A stretch of DNA of 64,000 bases. It comes from Lactobacillus sp. LL6 (lineage in GTDB: Bacteria; Bacillota; Bacilli; Lactobacillales; Lactobacillaceae). Of this stretch, positions 9,824-17,565 are shown one piece after another. How positions within the stretch are numbered: the first letter of the stretch is position 1; each line of letters opens with the position of its first letter. The position numbers were made by a program, and so were the translations under genes. Under the pieces are notes generated by a model, which was not told the origin of the DNA, ran no database searches, and was given only the letters and a program-made list of their open reading frames with translations. Location: contig NZ_VLLR01000001.1 of NCBI RefSeq assembly GCF_007570935.1, forward strand, positions 744,001 through 808,000. The letters are read 5' to 3'.

Positions 9824-10874
9824 AGAATATAATGTTGCCATTCTGGGTGCAACTGGTGCAGTAGGTCGAAGAATGATTGAACAACTTGAACAATCAACGA
9901 TTCCAGTAAAAAGTGTAAAGTTATTAGCATCATCAAGATCAGCGGGTAAAAAATTAAAGTTTAGAAATGAAGAATTAATTGTTGAAGAAACTACCCCGGA
10001 ATCTTTTGATGGAATTGACTTGGTTTTATCTTCTGCAGGTGGAGCTGTTTCTAAAAAATTTTTACCAGAAGCAGTTAAACGCGGAGCAGTTTGTGTAGAT
10101 AATACTAGTGCATTTAGAATGGATCCAGATGTGCCACTAGTTGTTCCTGAAGTCAATCCAGATGCTTTAAAATCTCACCATGGTATTATTGCTAATCCAA
10201 ATTGTTCAACTATTCAAATGATGATGGCTTTGGAACCAGTTCGCCGTAAGTTTGGTTTAAAGCAAATTATTGTGTCTACTTATCAAGCTGCTTCAGGCGC
10301 AGGACAAGCAGCAATTGATGAATTGAAAAAGGAAGCTCAAGACTATCTCAATGGTCAAAATATTAAGGATGATGCCGAAATTTTACCAACTAAAGGTGAT
10401 AAAAAACATTATCCGCTAGCTTTTAACTTGCTTCCTCAAATTGATGTTTTAGAAGATAGTGGCTACTCACATGAAGAATGGAAAATGATTCATGAAACTA
10501 AGAAAATTATGCTTGGTGATATGAACTCTAAAGATATTAAAGTAACTGCAACTTGTGTTCGAGTCCCAGTAGTAATATCTCATGGTGAGAGCGTCTATTT
10601 TACAGTTGAGGATGAAAAAGCTACGGCACAAGACATTAAAGATGCAGTGGCAAGTTTTCCTGGAAATATTTTACAAGATGACATTAAAAATCAAGTTTAT
10701 CCTCAACCGCTTAATGCTGAAGGAACTAGAGAAACTTATATTGGACGAATTCGTCCTGATTATGAAAATCCAGGTGCGTTTAATATGTGGGTTGTAGCTG
10801 ATAATTTATTGAAAGGCGCTGCTTGGAACACTGTAGAAAATGCTGAATATTTGGTAAAGATGAATTTACTATAA
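9807..10874 (+). CDS. asd: Aspartate-semialdehyde dehydrogenase
   Basis: About 355 residues. It reduces aspartyl phosphate to aspartate semialdehyde, linking aspartokinase to DapA. The N-terminal NADP loop GATGAVG is followed by the catalytic cysteine in ANPNCST (Cys133 counted from this start). The start is uncertain: ATG 9807 is only 3 bases from AGAGG, ATG 9816 is 12 bases away, and both lie inside the patA 3' end. It is the last gene of the riboswitch operon and completes the set of enzymes. Confidence 0.94.
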   Translation: MKIMNREYNVAILGATGAVGRRMIEQLEQSTIPVKSVKLLASSRSAGKKLKFRNEELIVEETTPESFDGIDLVLSSAGGAVSKKFLPEAVKRGAVCVDNTSAFRMDPDVPLVVPEVNPDALKSHHGIIANPNCSTIQMMMALEPVRRKFGLKQIIVSTYQAASGAGQAAIDELKKEAQDYLNGQNIKDDAEILPTKGDKKHYPLAFNLLPQIDVLEDSGYSHEEWKMIHETKKIMLGDMNSKDIKVTATCVRVPVVISHGESVYFTVEDEKATAQDIKDAVASFPGNILQDDIKNQVYPQPLNAEGTRETYIGRIRPDYENPGAFNMWVVADNLLKGAAWNTVENAEYLVKMNLL

Positions 10875-10878
10875 AAAC

Positions 10879-10908
10879 AAGCTAGAAGTTATTGGTAACT
10901 TCTAGCTT
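10879..10908. terminator. Bidirectional terminator after asd
   Basis: Inverted repeat AAGCTAGAAGTTA / TAACTTCTAGCTT with a 4-base loop between asd and the convergent gene downstream. On the minus strand it is followed by GTTTTTAT; on the plus strand the T-run is weak (ATTTTC). Confidence 0.7.
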
Positions 10909-10912
10909 ATTT

Positions 10913-12538
10913 TCATCTATGTTTAGTTGGTAATTTTTTGCGTTGTTTAAATAACTCATCTACAAGCTTAAAGAAACCGTAAATGATGAGCAAAATACCT
11001 ACAATTATAATTGATTCCTTATTAAAATATTTAGGATTTACTACAACAATTATTCCCAATGCAAATGCAATAATAGCTTCAATACAAACAATTATCTTTT
11101 GAAATACTCCAACCACTGCTCGTAGTATAACTTGCCGTAATCGAATATATGAATAAACCACTAAAAATATTCCTAAAAAATAGTGAGCTAAAAATATTAG
11201 TAGCCGATTATTGGAAAGAAGGGCAATTGAAAGTGCGAAAATTAATAGATAGCTAATAATGAAAGATTGTTTTTGCTTTTTTTGCAAGGCAGTATTAGCG
11301 GTTTTTAAAATTTGCTGAACACTAAAACCAATCCCAGCAAAAGCTACTAAGGCGCCAAACGCTCTAATAGCATATTGGGGAGCAGTTAAACTAACAATCC
11401 CTAAAATTACCATTACCCAACCAACTATTGTGTCGCGAGTAAAGAGAGCCTTAATGATTTCCATATTTTTAATGGTTTGCCATAAAGTGGTGAATAAACT
11501 TCCAACAACAAAACGAGTTTTTCTGGAAGAATTGGCAAGAGAAATTAATATTGCTCCAAAACCTCCGAAACCATTTTTGCTTAATTCGTTAATTTTAGTT
11601 GCCCCACTGGCCGCAAAAGCACCAAAAAGGTCGTTTGTTAAAGCTTCTCGTTCTTCTAAACTAGCATCTCCGATCCATTCGCTGATAATTTGGTTATAAA
11701 TTTTAGCTTGGGGATTACGATGTCGTCTGGTTACAAAATGAGAACCCGTAACTTCCCAACTGAATGCATCATGCTGACTTAAAGTTTTGCGACTGCTTTC
11801 TACGATTGTGGCAGTGATGCCATCAGGCTCAAAAAGTCGTCCAATAATACTAAATTCTGGAACATAACGATGAAGAGTCTTTTTTAAATAGTCATCAGGA
11901 ATTTGATTTCCAACTTCTTGAGCAATTCCAGGAGAATCGAAGGTATATATGCGAGTAATGCGTTTTCGTAAGTCTGCACTCACATTAAGTGCGGCATATT
12001 CTGCTAAGTTTCCGCCTTTTGAGTGACCACCCAGCATATAATTTTCATTATCGTGATTCATAATGGTAGTTAGATAACGTACAGCTTGTTCTTGAGCAAT
12101 TGTTGTTTTAAAACTAATTTCAAAATCTTCTTTCCATCCAACCAAAGAATCATCGGTACCACGAAAAGCAATAAAATTAATTCCATTAGTTAATTGAATT
12201 TTAATAGCGCTAAATTGAGTCTGATCGGTTAAAGTATTAACGTAATAAGAGAGTTTAGCATTTTTGAAACGGTTAGCTTCCGACATTAATTTAAATAATT
12301 TTTGGTAATAACTATGGTCACTTCTGTAATAGTTAGGTGAAAAATATATCTTAGCAGCCTCTTGAACTGTAATAGTTTTAGGACCATCTGAAACGATATT
12401 AGGCAAATTCAAATAAGAGAAGATAGAAAGCACCAAAGCATCAATTTCATTAAAGGGTGCTTTTGCTAAATCAATATCGCCACGCCACTTAAGATATGAG
12501 TACATATTATTATCAGGATACAAAAATTCCACCTCCAA
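10913..12538 (-). CDS. Mbeg1-like (DUF2974) alpha/beta-hydrolase with C-terminal membrane region
   Basis: A 541-residue protein. The N-terminal 330 residues resemble the Mbeg1-like/DUF2974 lipase-fold family: FRGTDDS near residue 125 and the nucleophile elbow GGHSKGGN with Ser173. The C-terminal part (about 365-530) has several hydrophobic segments and looks like a DUF308-type membrane module ending in a basic tail. The substrate is unknown; a lipid or ester hydrolase held at the membrane is the most that can be inferred. It is monocistronic, with a CTCC-complement ribosome site just upstream, and convergent to asd. Confidence 0.75.
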   Translation of the reverse strand: MEVEFLYPDNNMYSYLKWRGDIDLAKAPFNEIDALVLSIFSYLNLPNIVSDGPKTITVQEAAKIYFSPNYYRSDHSYYQKLFKLMSEANRFKNAKLSYYVNTLTDQTQFSAIKIQLTNGINFIAFRGTDDSLVGWKEDFEISFKTTIAQEQAVRYLTTIMNHDNENYMLGGHSKGGNLAEYAALNVSADLRKRITRIYTFDSPGIAQEVGNQIPDDYLKKTLHRYVPEFSIIGRLFEPDGITATIVESSRKTLSQHDAFSWEVTGSHFVTRRHRNPQAKIYNQIISEWIGDASLEEREALTNDLFGAFAASGATKINELSKNGFGGFGAILISLANSSRKTRFVVGSLFTTLWQTIKNMEIIKALFTRDTIVGWVMVILGIVSLTAPQYAIRAFGALVAFAGIGFSVQQILKTANTALQKKQKQSFIISYLLIFALSIALLSNNRLLIFLAHYFLGIFLVVYSYIRLRQVILRAVVGVFQKIIVCIEAIIAFALGIIVVVNPKYFNKESIIIVGILLIIYGFFKLVDELFKQRKKLPTKHR

Positions 12539-12630
12539 TTAAGTGTCTATGATAATTTTACCTTAAACTGGAGAGTGGAGTTAATAAAATAAATAATTTT
12601 ACGTTTTTTTCAAAAAAATATAAAAATATT

Positions 12631-12659
12631 ATAACATTCGTTATATTATGTGTTATAAT
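12631..12659 (+). promoter_or_regulatory. Extended -10 promoter of the ABC-F leader
   Basis: -35-like ATAACA (12631-12636), 17-base spacer and extended -10 TGTTATAAT, whose TATAAT is at 12654-12659. A start near 12666 would begin a leader of about 280 bases before the ABC-F gene. Confidence 0.65.
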
Positions 12660-12665
12660 AAAATC

Positions 12666-12833
12666 AGGTAGAAGGGGATTCAACTACCTGATTGAAGGGG
12701 TCATCATAAGGACTTATAGATTTTTCGAGACCCATACAGAGTATATCAGTTATTTATAAAAAATGATATACTTTCTTCAATTATCTTTATATCTTTTTAT
12801 CAAAAATTCTTGCTTCGGCAGGAGTTTTTTCTT
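12666..12833 (+). ncRNA. Structured leader or small RNA upstream of the ABC-F gene, family not recognised
   Basis: The 400-base gap before the ABC-F gene holds three stacked elements after the promoter. They are a 10-bp hairpin AATCAGGTAG / CTACCTGATT (12662-12693), a possible GGGTC/GACCC stem, and a hairpin AGTATATCA / TGATATACT followed by TTTCTTC (around 12740-12774). A strong terminator comes last. I do not recognise a T-box, SAM or other known riboswitch. Attenuation of the downstream ABC-F gene, or an independent small RNA, would both fit. An unsupported 27-codon frame (12763-12846) crosses the terminator. Confidence 0.55.
12803..12833 (+). terminator. Intrinsic terminator in the ABC-F leader
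   Basis: Ten-base stem AAATTCTTGC / GCAGGAGTTT closed by a TTCG tetraloop and followed by TTTCTTT. It stands about 110 bases before the ABC-F start codon, as expected for an attenuator. Confidence 0.75.
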
Positions 12834-12888
12834 TATACAGAATTAATTTTCTAAAAAATAATAAACTATTACTAATTTTTATAGATTT

Positions 12889-12918
12889 TTGACTAGAATT
12901 TGATAAAATAACTTAAAT
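12889..12918 (+). promoter_or_regulatory. Weak possible second promoter of the ABC-F gene
   Basis: TTGACT (12889-12894), an 18-base spacer and TTAAAT (12913-12918) lie between the leader terminator and the gene. The -10 match is only four of six, so this is tentative. If active, the gene would have both attenuated and unattenuated transcripts. Confidence 0.35.
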
Positions 12919-12945
12919 GTATTTTTATTTTGGGAGGAAAAATTT

Positions 12946-14568
12946 TTGATTACAGTTTCTGACTTAAGTCTTAATTTATCTGGTCGTACATTATATGAAG
13001 ATGTCAACTTAAAGTTTACGCCAGGCAACTGCTATGGAGTTATTGGTGCCAATGGTGCTGGTAAGTCTACTTTTTTAAAATTATTAGAAGGAAAGCTTGA
13101 ACCAACCACTGGTAATATTTCAATCGATGCAAATGAAAGAATGTCTAGTCTTAACCAAGATCACTTTGCTTTTGAAGATTACACAGTAATGGATACAGTT
13201 ATTCAAGGGCATAAAGAACTCTATAAGGTAATGCAAGAAAAGGATGCACTTTATTCAAAGCCTGATTTTAGCGATGAAGATGGGGTAAGGGCAGCCGAGC
13301 TTGAAAGTAAATTTGCTGAGCTTGATGGTTGGAATGCGGAAGCTGACGCAGCTAAGCTTTTACAATCTATGAATATTCCAGAAGATCTTCACCAAAGCAA
13401 GATGAGTGAATTGCCAGAATCTGATAAAGTTAAAGTGCTTTTGGCACAAGCGTTGTTTGGTGATCCCGATATTCTATTATTAGACGAACCTACTAACGGT
13501 CTTGATGTTCACACAGTAGATTGGCTTGAGAACTTTTTAGCTGATTATCCTAATATTGTTATTGTCGTATCTCACGACCGTCACTTTTTGAATCAAGTAT
13601 GTACACAAATGTGTGATGTTGACTTTGGTAAGATTCAGCTTTATGTTGGTAACTACGATTTTTGGTATGAATCAAGTAAATTAGCAGCAGAACTTGCAGC
13701 TAATCAAAATGCCAAAAAAGAAGAAAAAATTAAAGAACTGCAAGAATTTGTGGCTCGTTTTTCTGCTAACGCCTCTAAATCTCGTCAAGCAACTTCTCGT
13801 AAGAAGCAACTTGAAAAAATCACTTTAGAAGATATTCGTCCATCATCTCGTAAATACCCATTTGTAAAATTTGACTTACACCGTGATTTAGGAAATGATT
13901 TACTTAAAGTAGAAAATGTGTCTTACTCAGTTGATGGTGAAAAGATTTTAGATAATGTTTCTTTCATTGTTCGACCAGGTGACAAGGTAGCATTCTTGTC
14001 ACGCAATACTTTAGCTACAACTGCTCTTATGCAAATTATTGCAGGTAAAATCAAACCTGATACTGGAACAGTAACATGGGGGCAAACTACAGCATTTAAC
14101 TACATGTCAAGAGATTTGAATGCTAACTTTAACAATGATGATTTAACTATTTTAGATTGGCTTCGTCAATACGCTACCGAAGAACAAGATGATAACACTT
14201 TCTTAAGAGGATTCTTAGGTAGAATGCTCTTTAGTGGGGATGAAATTGAGAAAAAAATCAAGGTTTTATCTGGTGGAGAAAAAGTACGCTGTCAATTATC
14301 TAGAATGATGCTTCAACCAGCAAATGTCTTGGTAATGGATGATCCAACTAATCACTTGGACTTAGAATCAATTACATCATTAAACGATGCGTTAAAAGAT
14401 TATAAGGGCTCAATTTTGTTTACTTCTCACGATCATGAATTCATTCAAACTATTGCAGATCATATTATTGAAGTGGGACCAAAGGGTACTATTAGTCGTG
14501 CAGACACCACTTATGATGATTTCTTAGCAAGTGAATCAACTCAAGAACAAGTAGAAAAAATTTATTAA
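12946..14568 (+). CDS. ABC-F family ATP-binding protein (YkpA/YbiT-like)
   Basis: A 540-residue soluble protein with two ATPase domains and a linker of about residues 240-310, so it is ABC-F, not a transporter. These proteins act on the ribosome. The domains are unequal. Domain 1 has an intact Walker A (GANGAGKST, 34-42) and Walker B Glu181, but its signature is LPESDK (156-161). Domain 2 has an intact LSGGE signature (441-445), but its Walker A is degenerate (LSRNTLATTAL, 351-361) and its Walker B ends in Asp466 instead of Glu. The start is TTG at 12946 with GGGAGG upstream. A terminator-bearing leader precedes it. Antibiotic resistance cannot be claimed. Confidence 0.88.
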   Translation: MITVSDLSLNLSGRTLYEDVNLKFTPGNCYGVIGANGAGKSTFLKLLEGKLEPTTGNISIDANERMSSLNQDHFAFEDYTVMDTVIQGHKELYKVMQEKDALYSKPDFSDEDGVRAAELESKFAELDGWNAEADAAKLLQSMNIPEDLHQSKMSELPESDKVKVLLAQALFGDPDILLLDEPTNGLDVHTVDWLENFLADYPNIVIVVSHDRHFLNQVCTQMCDVDFGKIQLYVGNYDFWYESSKLAAELAANQNAKKEEKIKELQEFVARFSANASKSRQATSRKKQLEKITLEDIRPSSRKYPFVKFDLHRDLGNDLLKVENVSYSVDGEKILDNVSFIVRPGDKVAFLSRNTLATTALMQIIAGKIKPDTGTVTWGQTTAFNYMSRDLNANFNNDDLTILDWLRQYATEEQDDNTFLRGFLGRMLFSGDEIEKKIKVLSGGEKVRCQLSRMMLQPANVLVMDDPTNHLDLESITSLNDALKDYKGSILFTSHDHEFIQTIADHIIEVGPKGTISRADTTYDDFLASESTQEQVEKIY

Positions 14569-14570
14569 GT

Positions 14571-14601
14571 AAAAAAGCTGCCATATTTGGCAGCTTTTTT
14601 A
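14571..14601. terminator. Terminator after the ABC-F gene, shared with the convergent small gene
   Basis: Inverted repeat AAAAAAGCTGCCA / TGGCAGCTTTTTT with a 4-base loop and T/A runs on both sides, so it can work for both strands. Confidence 0.85.
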
Positions 14602-14781
14602 TTTTTGAGACTTTTTATCTTTTTTATCTTCAGTATCGTTTTCTTCATCTTTTCTTCTGTCTGCTTCTGGTCCATGTCCCTTAGGTACCGGCTTTTTAGG
14701 AGTCTTTTTAGGATCTGGAACTACAGCAAATTTATCTAACATTTTGTTTAAGTTGTTAGGATTGTCAAAAGTTAAACCCAT
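14599..14781 (-). CDS. Small hydrophilic protein of unknown function (SPJ_0845-like?)
   Basis: About 60 residues: a short N-terminal segment (MGLTFDNPNNLNKMLDKF), then Pro/Lys-rich and Lys/Asp/Glu-rich sequence likely to be disordered. I chose the ATG at 14781 because AAAGGA is 9 bases upstream; the ATG at 14790 abuts that site. The N-terminal pattern recalls small streptococcal SPJ_0845-family proteins, but that is only an impression. No function can be assigned. It has its own ribosome site and shares a terminator with the ABC-F gene. Confidence 0.6.
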   Translation of the reverse strand: MGLTFDNPNNLNKMLDKFAVVPDPKKTPKKPVPKGHGPEADRRKDEENDTEDKKDKKSQK

Positions 14782-14855
14782 ATATATCATTCCTTTCGTT
14801 TTTATTGATTATAGATGATTTTATCAAATTCTACCAGTTTTTAACTTAAAAACTC

Positions 14856-14884
14856 TTAACTTATTTTGAAATAACATTTATAAT
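14856..14884 (+). promoter_or_regulatory. Promoter of the 14.98 kb membrane protein gene
   Basis: TTAACT (14856-14861), a 17-base spacer and a perfect TATAAT (14879-14884). The leader of about 90 bases contains a terminator-like hairpin. Confidence 0.7.
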
Positions 14885-14934
14885 GAATAGAAGTTAATTT
14901 TTAATAAATAGATTAACAATGAATCCAAAGAAGG

Positions 14935-14966
14935 AGATAGGTATTTGCCTATCTTTTTCTTTTTTA
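14935..14966 (+). terminator. Leader hairpin with T-run (possible attenuator)
   Basis: Stem AGATAGG / CCTATCT with a 6-base loop followed by TTTTCTTTTTT, lying between the promoter at 14.87 kb and the GTG start at 14981. It sits downstream of the promoter, so it would control rather than end a coding transcript. A 21-codon frame starting with ATG 14919 runs through it and stops overlapping the GTG. Confidence 0.55.
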
Positions 14967-14980
14967 GAAGGGAAATTAAA

Positions 14981-15496
14981 GTGAAAGTTACATATTTCTT
15001 TTTAGCGTTGGCAATTATAACACTAATAGTAATTCTATTTAAGTCTGAAAATAAATTTCAATTTTTAAAAGCAGCTATCTTATTTAGTATTCAGATTATA
15101 TTTTCAACAATTAACTTTTTGATATTTTTTGTGATTTCAGATTTATTAATGGATAATCAAATACATATTAAATTAGGAAATTTGTTTTTACTATTAGCAA
15201 TGTTTGTGGTTTTATCAGGAATATTGCTCTTTTGGGGGATGCTTGGAGCTGCAAAGATATTTAAGTTTTCTGCTACGACCTTAACTTTGGTTGAATATTA
15301 CATCCAATGGAGCTTAATTTATGTAACAGTTTATCAGGCAATTTTCAGTAATATTAAAAAAATTAAGTCTATTACTAAGTTTATCGAAGTAGGAAATTTC
15401 TTAAATCCAGATTTAATTGTAGTTTTAGTTTTGCCATCTTTTATTTCAGCATGGATTGCAGTTATTTTGTATAAAAAACACATAAAGGTAATTTAA
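14981..15496 (+). CDS. Multi-pass membrane protein of unknown function
   Basis: A 171-residue, very hydrophobic protein with about five predicted membrane segments and a short basic C-terminus (YKKHIKVI). I chose GTG 14981 because AGAAGGG lies 8 bases upstream and because the longer frame would start within the leader hairpin. No enzymatic motif is visible and I do not recognise the family. It has its own promoter and possible attenuator, so it is probably transcribed alone. Confidence 0.65.
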   Translation: MKVTYFFLALAIITLIVILFKSENKFQFLKAAILFSIQIIFSTINFLIFFVISDLLMDNQIHIKLGNLFLLLAMFVVLSGILLFWGMLGAAKIFKFSATTLTLVEYYIQWSLIYVTVYQAIFSNIKKIKSITKFIEVGNFLNPDLIVVLVLPSFISAWIAVILYKKHIKVI

Positions 15497-15551
15497 ATAT
15501 TCGCAAATTTTTAGTATTTCATGAGATAATAAAAACAAGGGAGGCAATATT

Positions 15552-15872
15552 ATGGCAGAAATTTTAGTAACTACAACTGAACGTATTCCTGGAAAAGATT
15601 ATGAAATCATTGGAGAAGTATTTGGAGTAACTACCCAGTCACGAAATGCTATTTCTGATATTGGAGCAGGGCTAAAAAGTCTAGTTGGTGGAGAAATTAA
15701 GGCTTATACTAAGATGCTTACCTCTTCTCGTGATGAAGCAATTGAACGAATGAGAGATAAGGCTAGAGATATGGGAGCCGATGCAGTTGTGATGATGCGC
15801 TTTGATACAGGTTCAATTGCAGGAGACATGCAGTCAGTTGTAGCATATGGTACTGCAGTAAAATATCTTTAA
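15552..15872 (+). CDS. UPF0145 / YbjQ-like protein
   Basis: A 106-residue protein of the YbjQ/UPF0145 family (the DUF74-type fold sometimes called heavy-metal-binding). Family features include the N-terminal segment [17 protein letters not shown], and the C-terminal [13 protein letters not shown]. Members form pentamers; the cellular role is not established. A GGGAGG site precedes the ATG. It is monocistronic, between its own terminator and the upstream membrane protein gene. Confidence 0.85.
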   Translation: MAEILVTTTERIPGKDYEIIGEVFGVTTQSRNAISDIGAGLKSLVGGEIKAYTKMLTSSRDEAIERMRDKARDMGADAVVMMRFDTGSIAGDMQSVVAYGTAVKYL

Positions 15873-15876
15873 ATTT

Positions 15877-15904
15877 AACTAGACCCTAGGGTCTAGTTTT
15901 TTAT
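15877..15904 (+). terminator. Terminator after the UPF0145 gene
   Basis: Perfect 22-base palindrome with half-site AACTAGACCCT followed by TTTT. Confidence 0.8.
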
Positions 15905-15993
15905 TTAATAATAACCGATTTTTAAATAATCATATTTTTCCTTATGAAGAGCTGTAAAAATAAATGTATATTAGTATAATTTTACAATAAAAA

Positions 15994-16007
15994 TGTAAGC
16001 GATTACT
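15994..16007 (+). promoter_or_regulatory. Cre box (CcpA site) before the alcohol dehydrogenase gene
   Basis: TGTAAGCGATTACT matches the CcpA cre consensus at all but the last base. It abuts the -35 box of the adh promoter, so carbon catabolite repression is likely. Confidence 0.7.
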
Positions 16008-16034
16008 TGATAAAATAAATGCAAAGTGTATGAT
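16007..16034 (+). promoter_or_regulatory. Promoter of the alcohol dehydrogenase gene
   Basis: TTGATA (16007-16012), a 16-base spacer and TATGAT (16029-16034), with the cre box touching the -35 element. Confidence 0.6.
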
Positions 16035-16079
16035 GAATTTGTGAGATGAAAGCGGTTAAACTTAACGAAAGGAAAAATT

Positions 16080-17201
16080 ATGAAAATTAAAGCTGCTATT
16101 GTTGAAAAAATGGGCGATCCATTTGTAATTAAAGATGATATTGAATTACATGATGTAGGTCCAACAGATGTTCAAGTACACGTTGTTGCAAGTGGTATTT
16201 GTCACTCGGATGAAGCAATTAGACGCGGCGATGCAAGTTTAGGCTATCCTGTGATTTTAGGACATGAAGGAGCTGGCATTGTTGAAAAAGTCGGGTCAGA
16301 AGTTAAGAACTTTAAACCAGGGGATCATGTGGTAATGGCATTTTATGCTGATGGTCTCTGTGATAAGTGTTTAGAAGGAATTCCAACTCAATGCCGTCAT
16401 TATGCTGACTATAACTTATCAGGAGTAAGATTTGATGGTGATGATCAATTCCAAGAAAATGGTAATCACATTTCTGATATGTTCAATCAGTCTTCATTTA
16501 CTTCAACTACTGTTACTAATCAACGTAATTGTGTAAAGATTGATAAAGATGTTGATTTACGTAAAGTTGGTCCTTTAGGTTGTGGTTATATTACAGGTTC
16601 TGGTACAGTATTTAACACCTTAAAACCTCGCCCTGGTCAAACGATTGCAGTATTTGGGACTGGTGCAGTTGGCCTTGCAGCAATGATGGCTGGTAAAATT
16701 TCTGGTTGTACTAAAGTTATTGCAGTAGATATTGTTCCATCTCGTCTTGAACTTGCAATGGAGTTAGGTGCGACGAATGTGATTAATTCTAAAGAAGTAG
16801 ATCCTGTTGAAACCATTAAAGATCTTACTCATGGCTATGGTGTAGATTATGTGGTTGATACAACTGGCTTGCCAGCAGTTATGAAGAATGGACTAGATAG
16901 TTTGGCTCAAGGAGGAACTGAAGCAGCAATTGCAGTTACCCCACATGAATTTGAATTTTCAACTTGGAATGACCTTTGTGTAGGTGATAAAAAGGTTATT
17001 GGTGTTAATATGGGGGATGCAATTCCTCAAATTGATGTACCAAGACTAATTGACTTTTGGAAGATGGGAATGTTTGATTTTGATAAGACTGAAAAGTTTT
17101 ATGATTTTGAGGATATTAACCAAGCTAATGCTGATTCAGGCTCTGGTAAAACTATTAAACCAGTCTTAATCATTGATAAGGATTATCGACCAAAAGAATA
17201 G
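16080..17201 (+). CDS. Zinc-type NAD(P)-dependent alcohol dehydrogenase
   Basis: A 373-residue medium-chain dehydrogenase resembling aryl/class III alcohol dehydrogenases. The catalytic zinc ligands are visible: Cys41, His62 with Glu63 in GHEGAG, and Cys168 in LGCGY. The dinucleotide loop GTGAVG is at 193-198. The structural-zinc loop has Asp91 where the first cysteine is usual, followed by Cys94, Cys97 and Cys105. The substrate is unknown. It is a single gene with a GAAAGGA ribosome site, a cre-overlapped promoter and its own terminator. Confidence 0.88.
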   Translation: MKIKAAIVEKMGDPFVIKDDIELHDVGPTDVQVHVVASGICHSDEAIRRGDASLGYPVILGHEGAGIVEKVGSEVKNFKPGDHVVMAFYADGLCDKCLEGIPTQCRHYADYNLSGVRFDGDDQFQENGNHISDMFNQSSFTSTTVTNQRNCVKIDKDVDLRKVGPLGCGYITGSGTVFNTLKPRPGQTIAVFGTGAVGLAAMMAGKISGCTKVIAVDIVPSRLELAMELGATNVINSKEVDPVETIKDLTHGYGVDYVVDTTGLPAVMKNGLDSLAQGGTEAAIAVTPHEFEFSTWNDLCVGDKKVIGVNMGDAIPQIDVPRLIDFWKMGMFDFDKTEKFYDFEDINQANADSGSGKTIKPVLIIDKDYRPKE

Positions 17202-17231
17202 TTTTGAATTAAGTAATAAAATTTTAACTTT

Positions 17232-17263
17232 AAGAAGACCTAATTTTGAGAAGGGTCTTCTTT
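17232..17263 (+). terminator. Terminator after the alcohol dehydrogenase gene
   Basis: Stem AAGAAGACC / GGTCTTCTT with an 11-13 base loop, followed by a T-run. Confidence 0.8.
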
Positions 17264-17276
17264 TTTGCTTCTTAAT

Positions 17277-17290
17277 AGTAATCGCTTACA
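17277..17290 (-). promoter_or_regulatory. Second cre box, before the small gene at 17.36 kb
   Basis: The reverse complement reads TGTAAGCGATTACT, identical to the cre box before the alcohol dehydrogenase gene. It lies just upstream of a TATACT -10-like element at 17299-17304. Confidence 0.6.
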
Positions 17291-17358
17291 AAATTGTGTA
17301 TACTAAAGTAAAAGGGTGATAAGTGTTTCGACTAAATAACTAAAAGGAGATGTTTTTA

Positions 17359-17565
17359 TTGATTAACAATAAAGTTGCCTCAAAACAAGAAAAAATTTTT
17401 GCAAAATTACATGCTCAAGATGGTAGCCCTAAACAGGTTGCTGAAGATAGGGTGAGTAAATTACGTAAATTAGATTTAACCGATGAAGAAATATTTATTA
17501 ATTTAAAAAAAGATTTTTGTAAACATTTTTCTGATGAAGAAATTCACGAAATTATTGATGAATAA
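17359..17565 (+). CDS. Small protein of unknown function
   Basis: 68 residues from TTG 17359, chosen because AAAGGAG lies 10 bases upstream; the ATG at 17350 directly abuts that site. The protein is hydrophilic and probably helical (KQEKIFAKLHAQ, DEEIFINLKKDF), without signal peptide or membrane segment. I do not recognise a family. It has a cre box upstream, so it may be carbon-regulated, and it ends in a long inverted repeat shared with the convergent glucosidase gene. Confidence 0.6.
   Translation: MINNKVASKQEKIFAKLHAQDGSPKQVAEDRVSKLRKLDLTDEEIFINLKKDFCKHFSDEEIHEIIDE

Noticed and set aside
9739..10156. Antisense frames over patA and asd
   Set aside because: They are shadows of well-supported enzymes, with no ribosome site or recognisable domain.
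12666..12833. 6S RNA or T-box as identity of the leader at 12.7 kb
   Set aside because: There is no long central-bubble duplex as in 6S RNA, and none of the T-box GGGTGGNACCGCG sequence.
14945..14980. Longer reading of the membrane protein starting at 14945
   Set aside because: It lies within the leader hairpin and T-run and has no ribosome site. GTG 14981 has AGAAGGG at the right distance.
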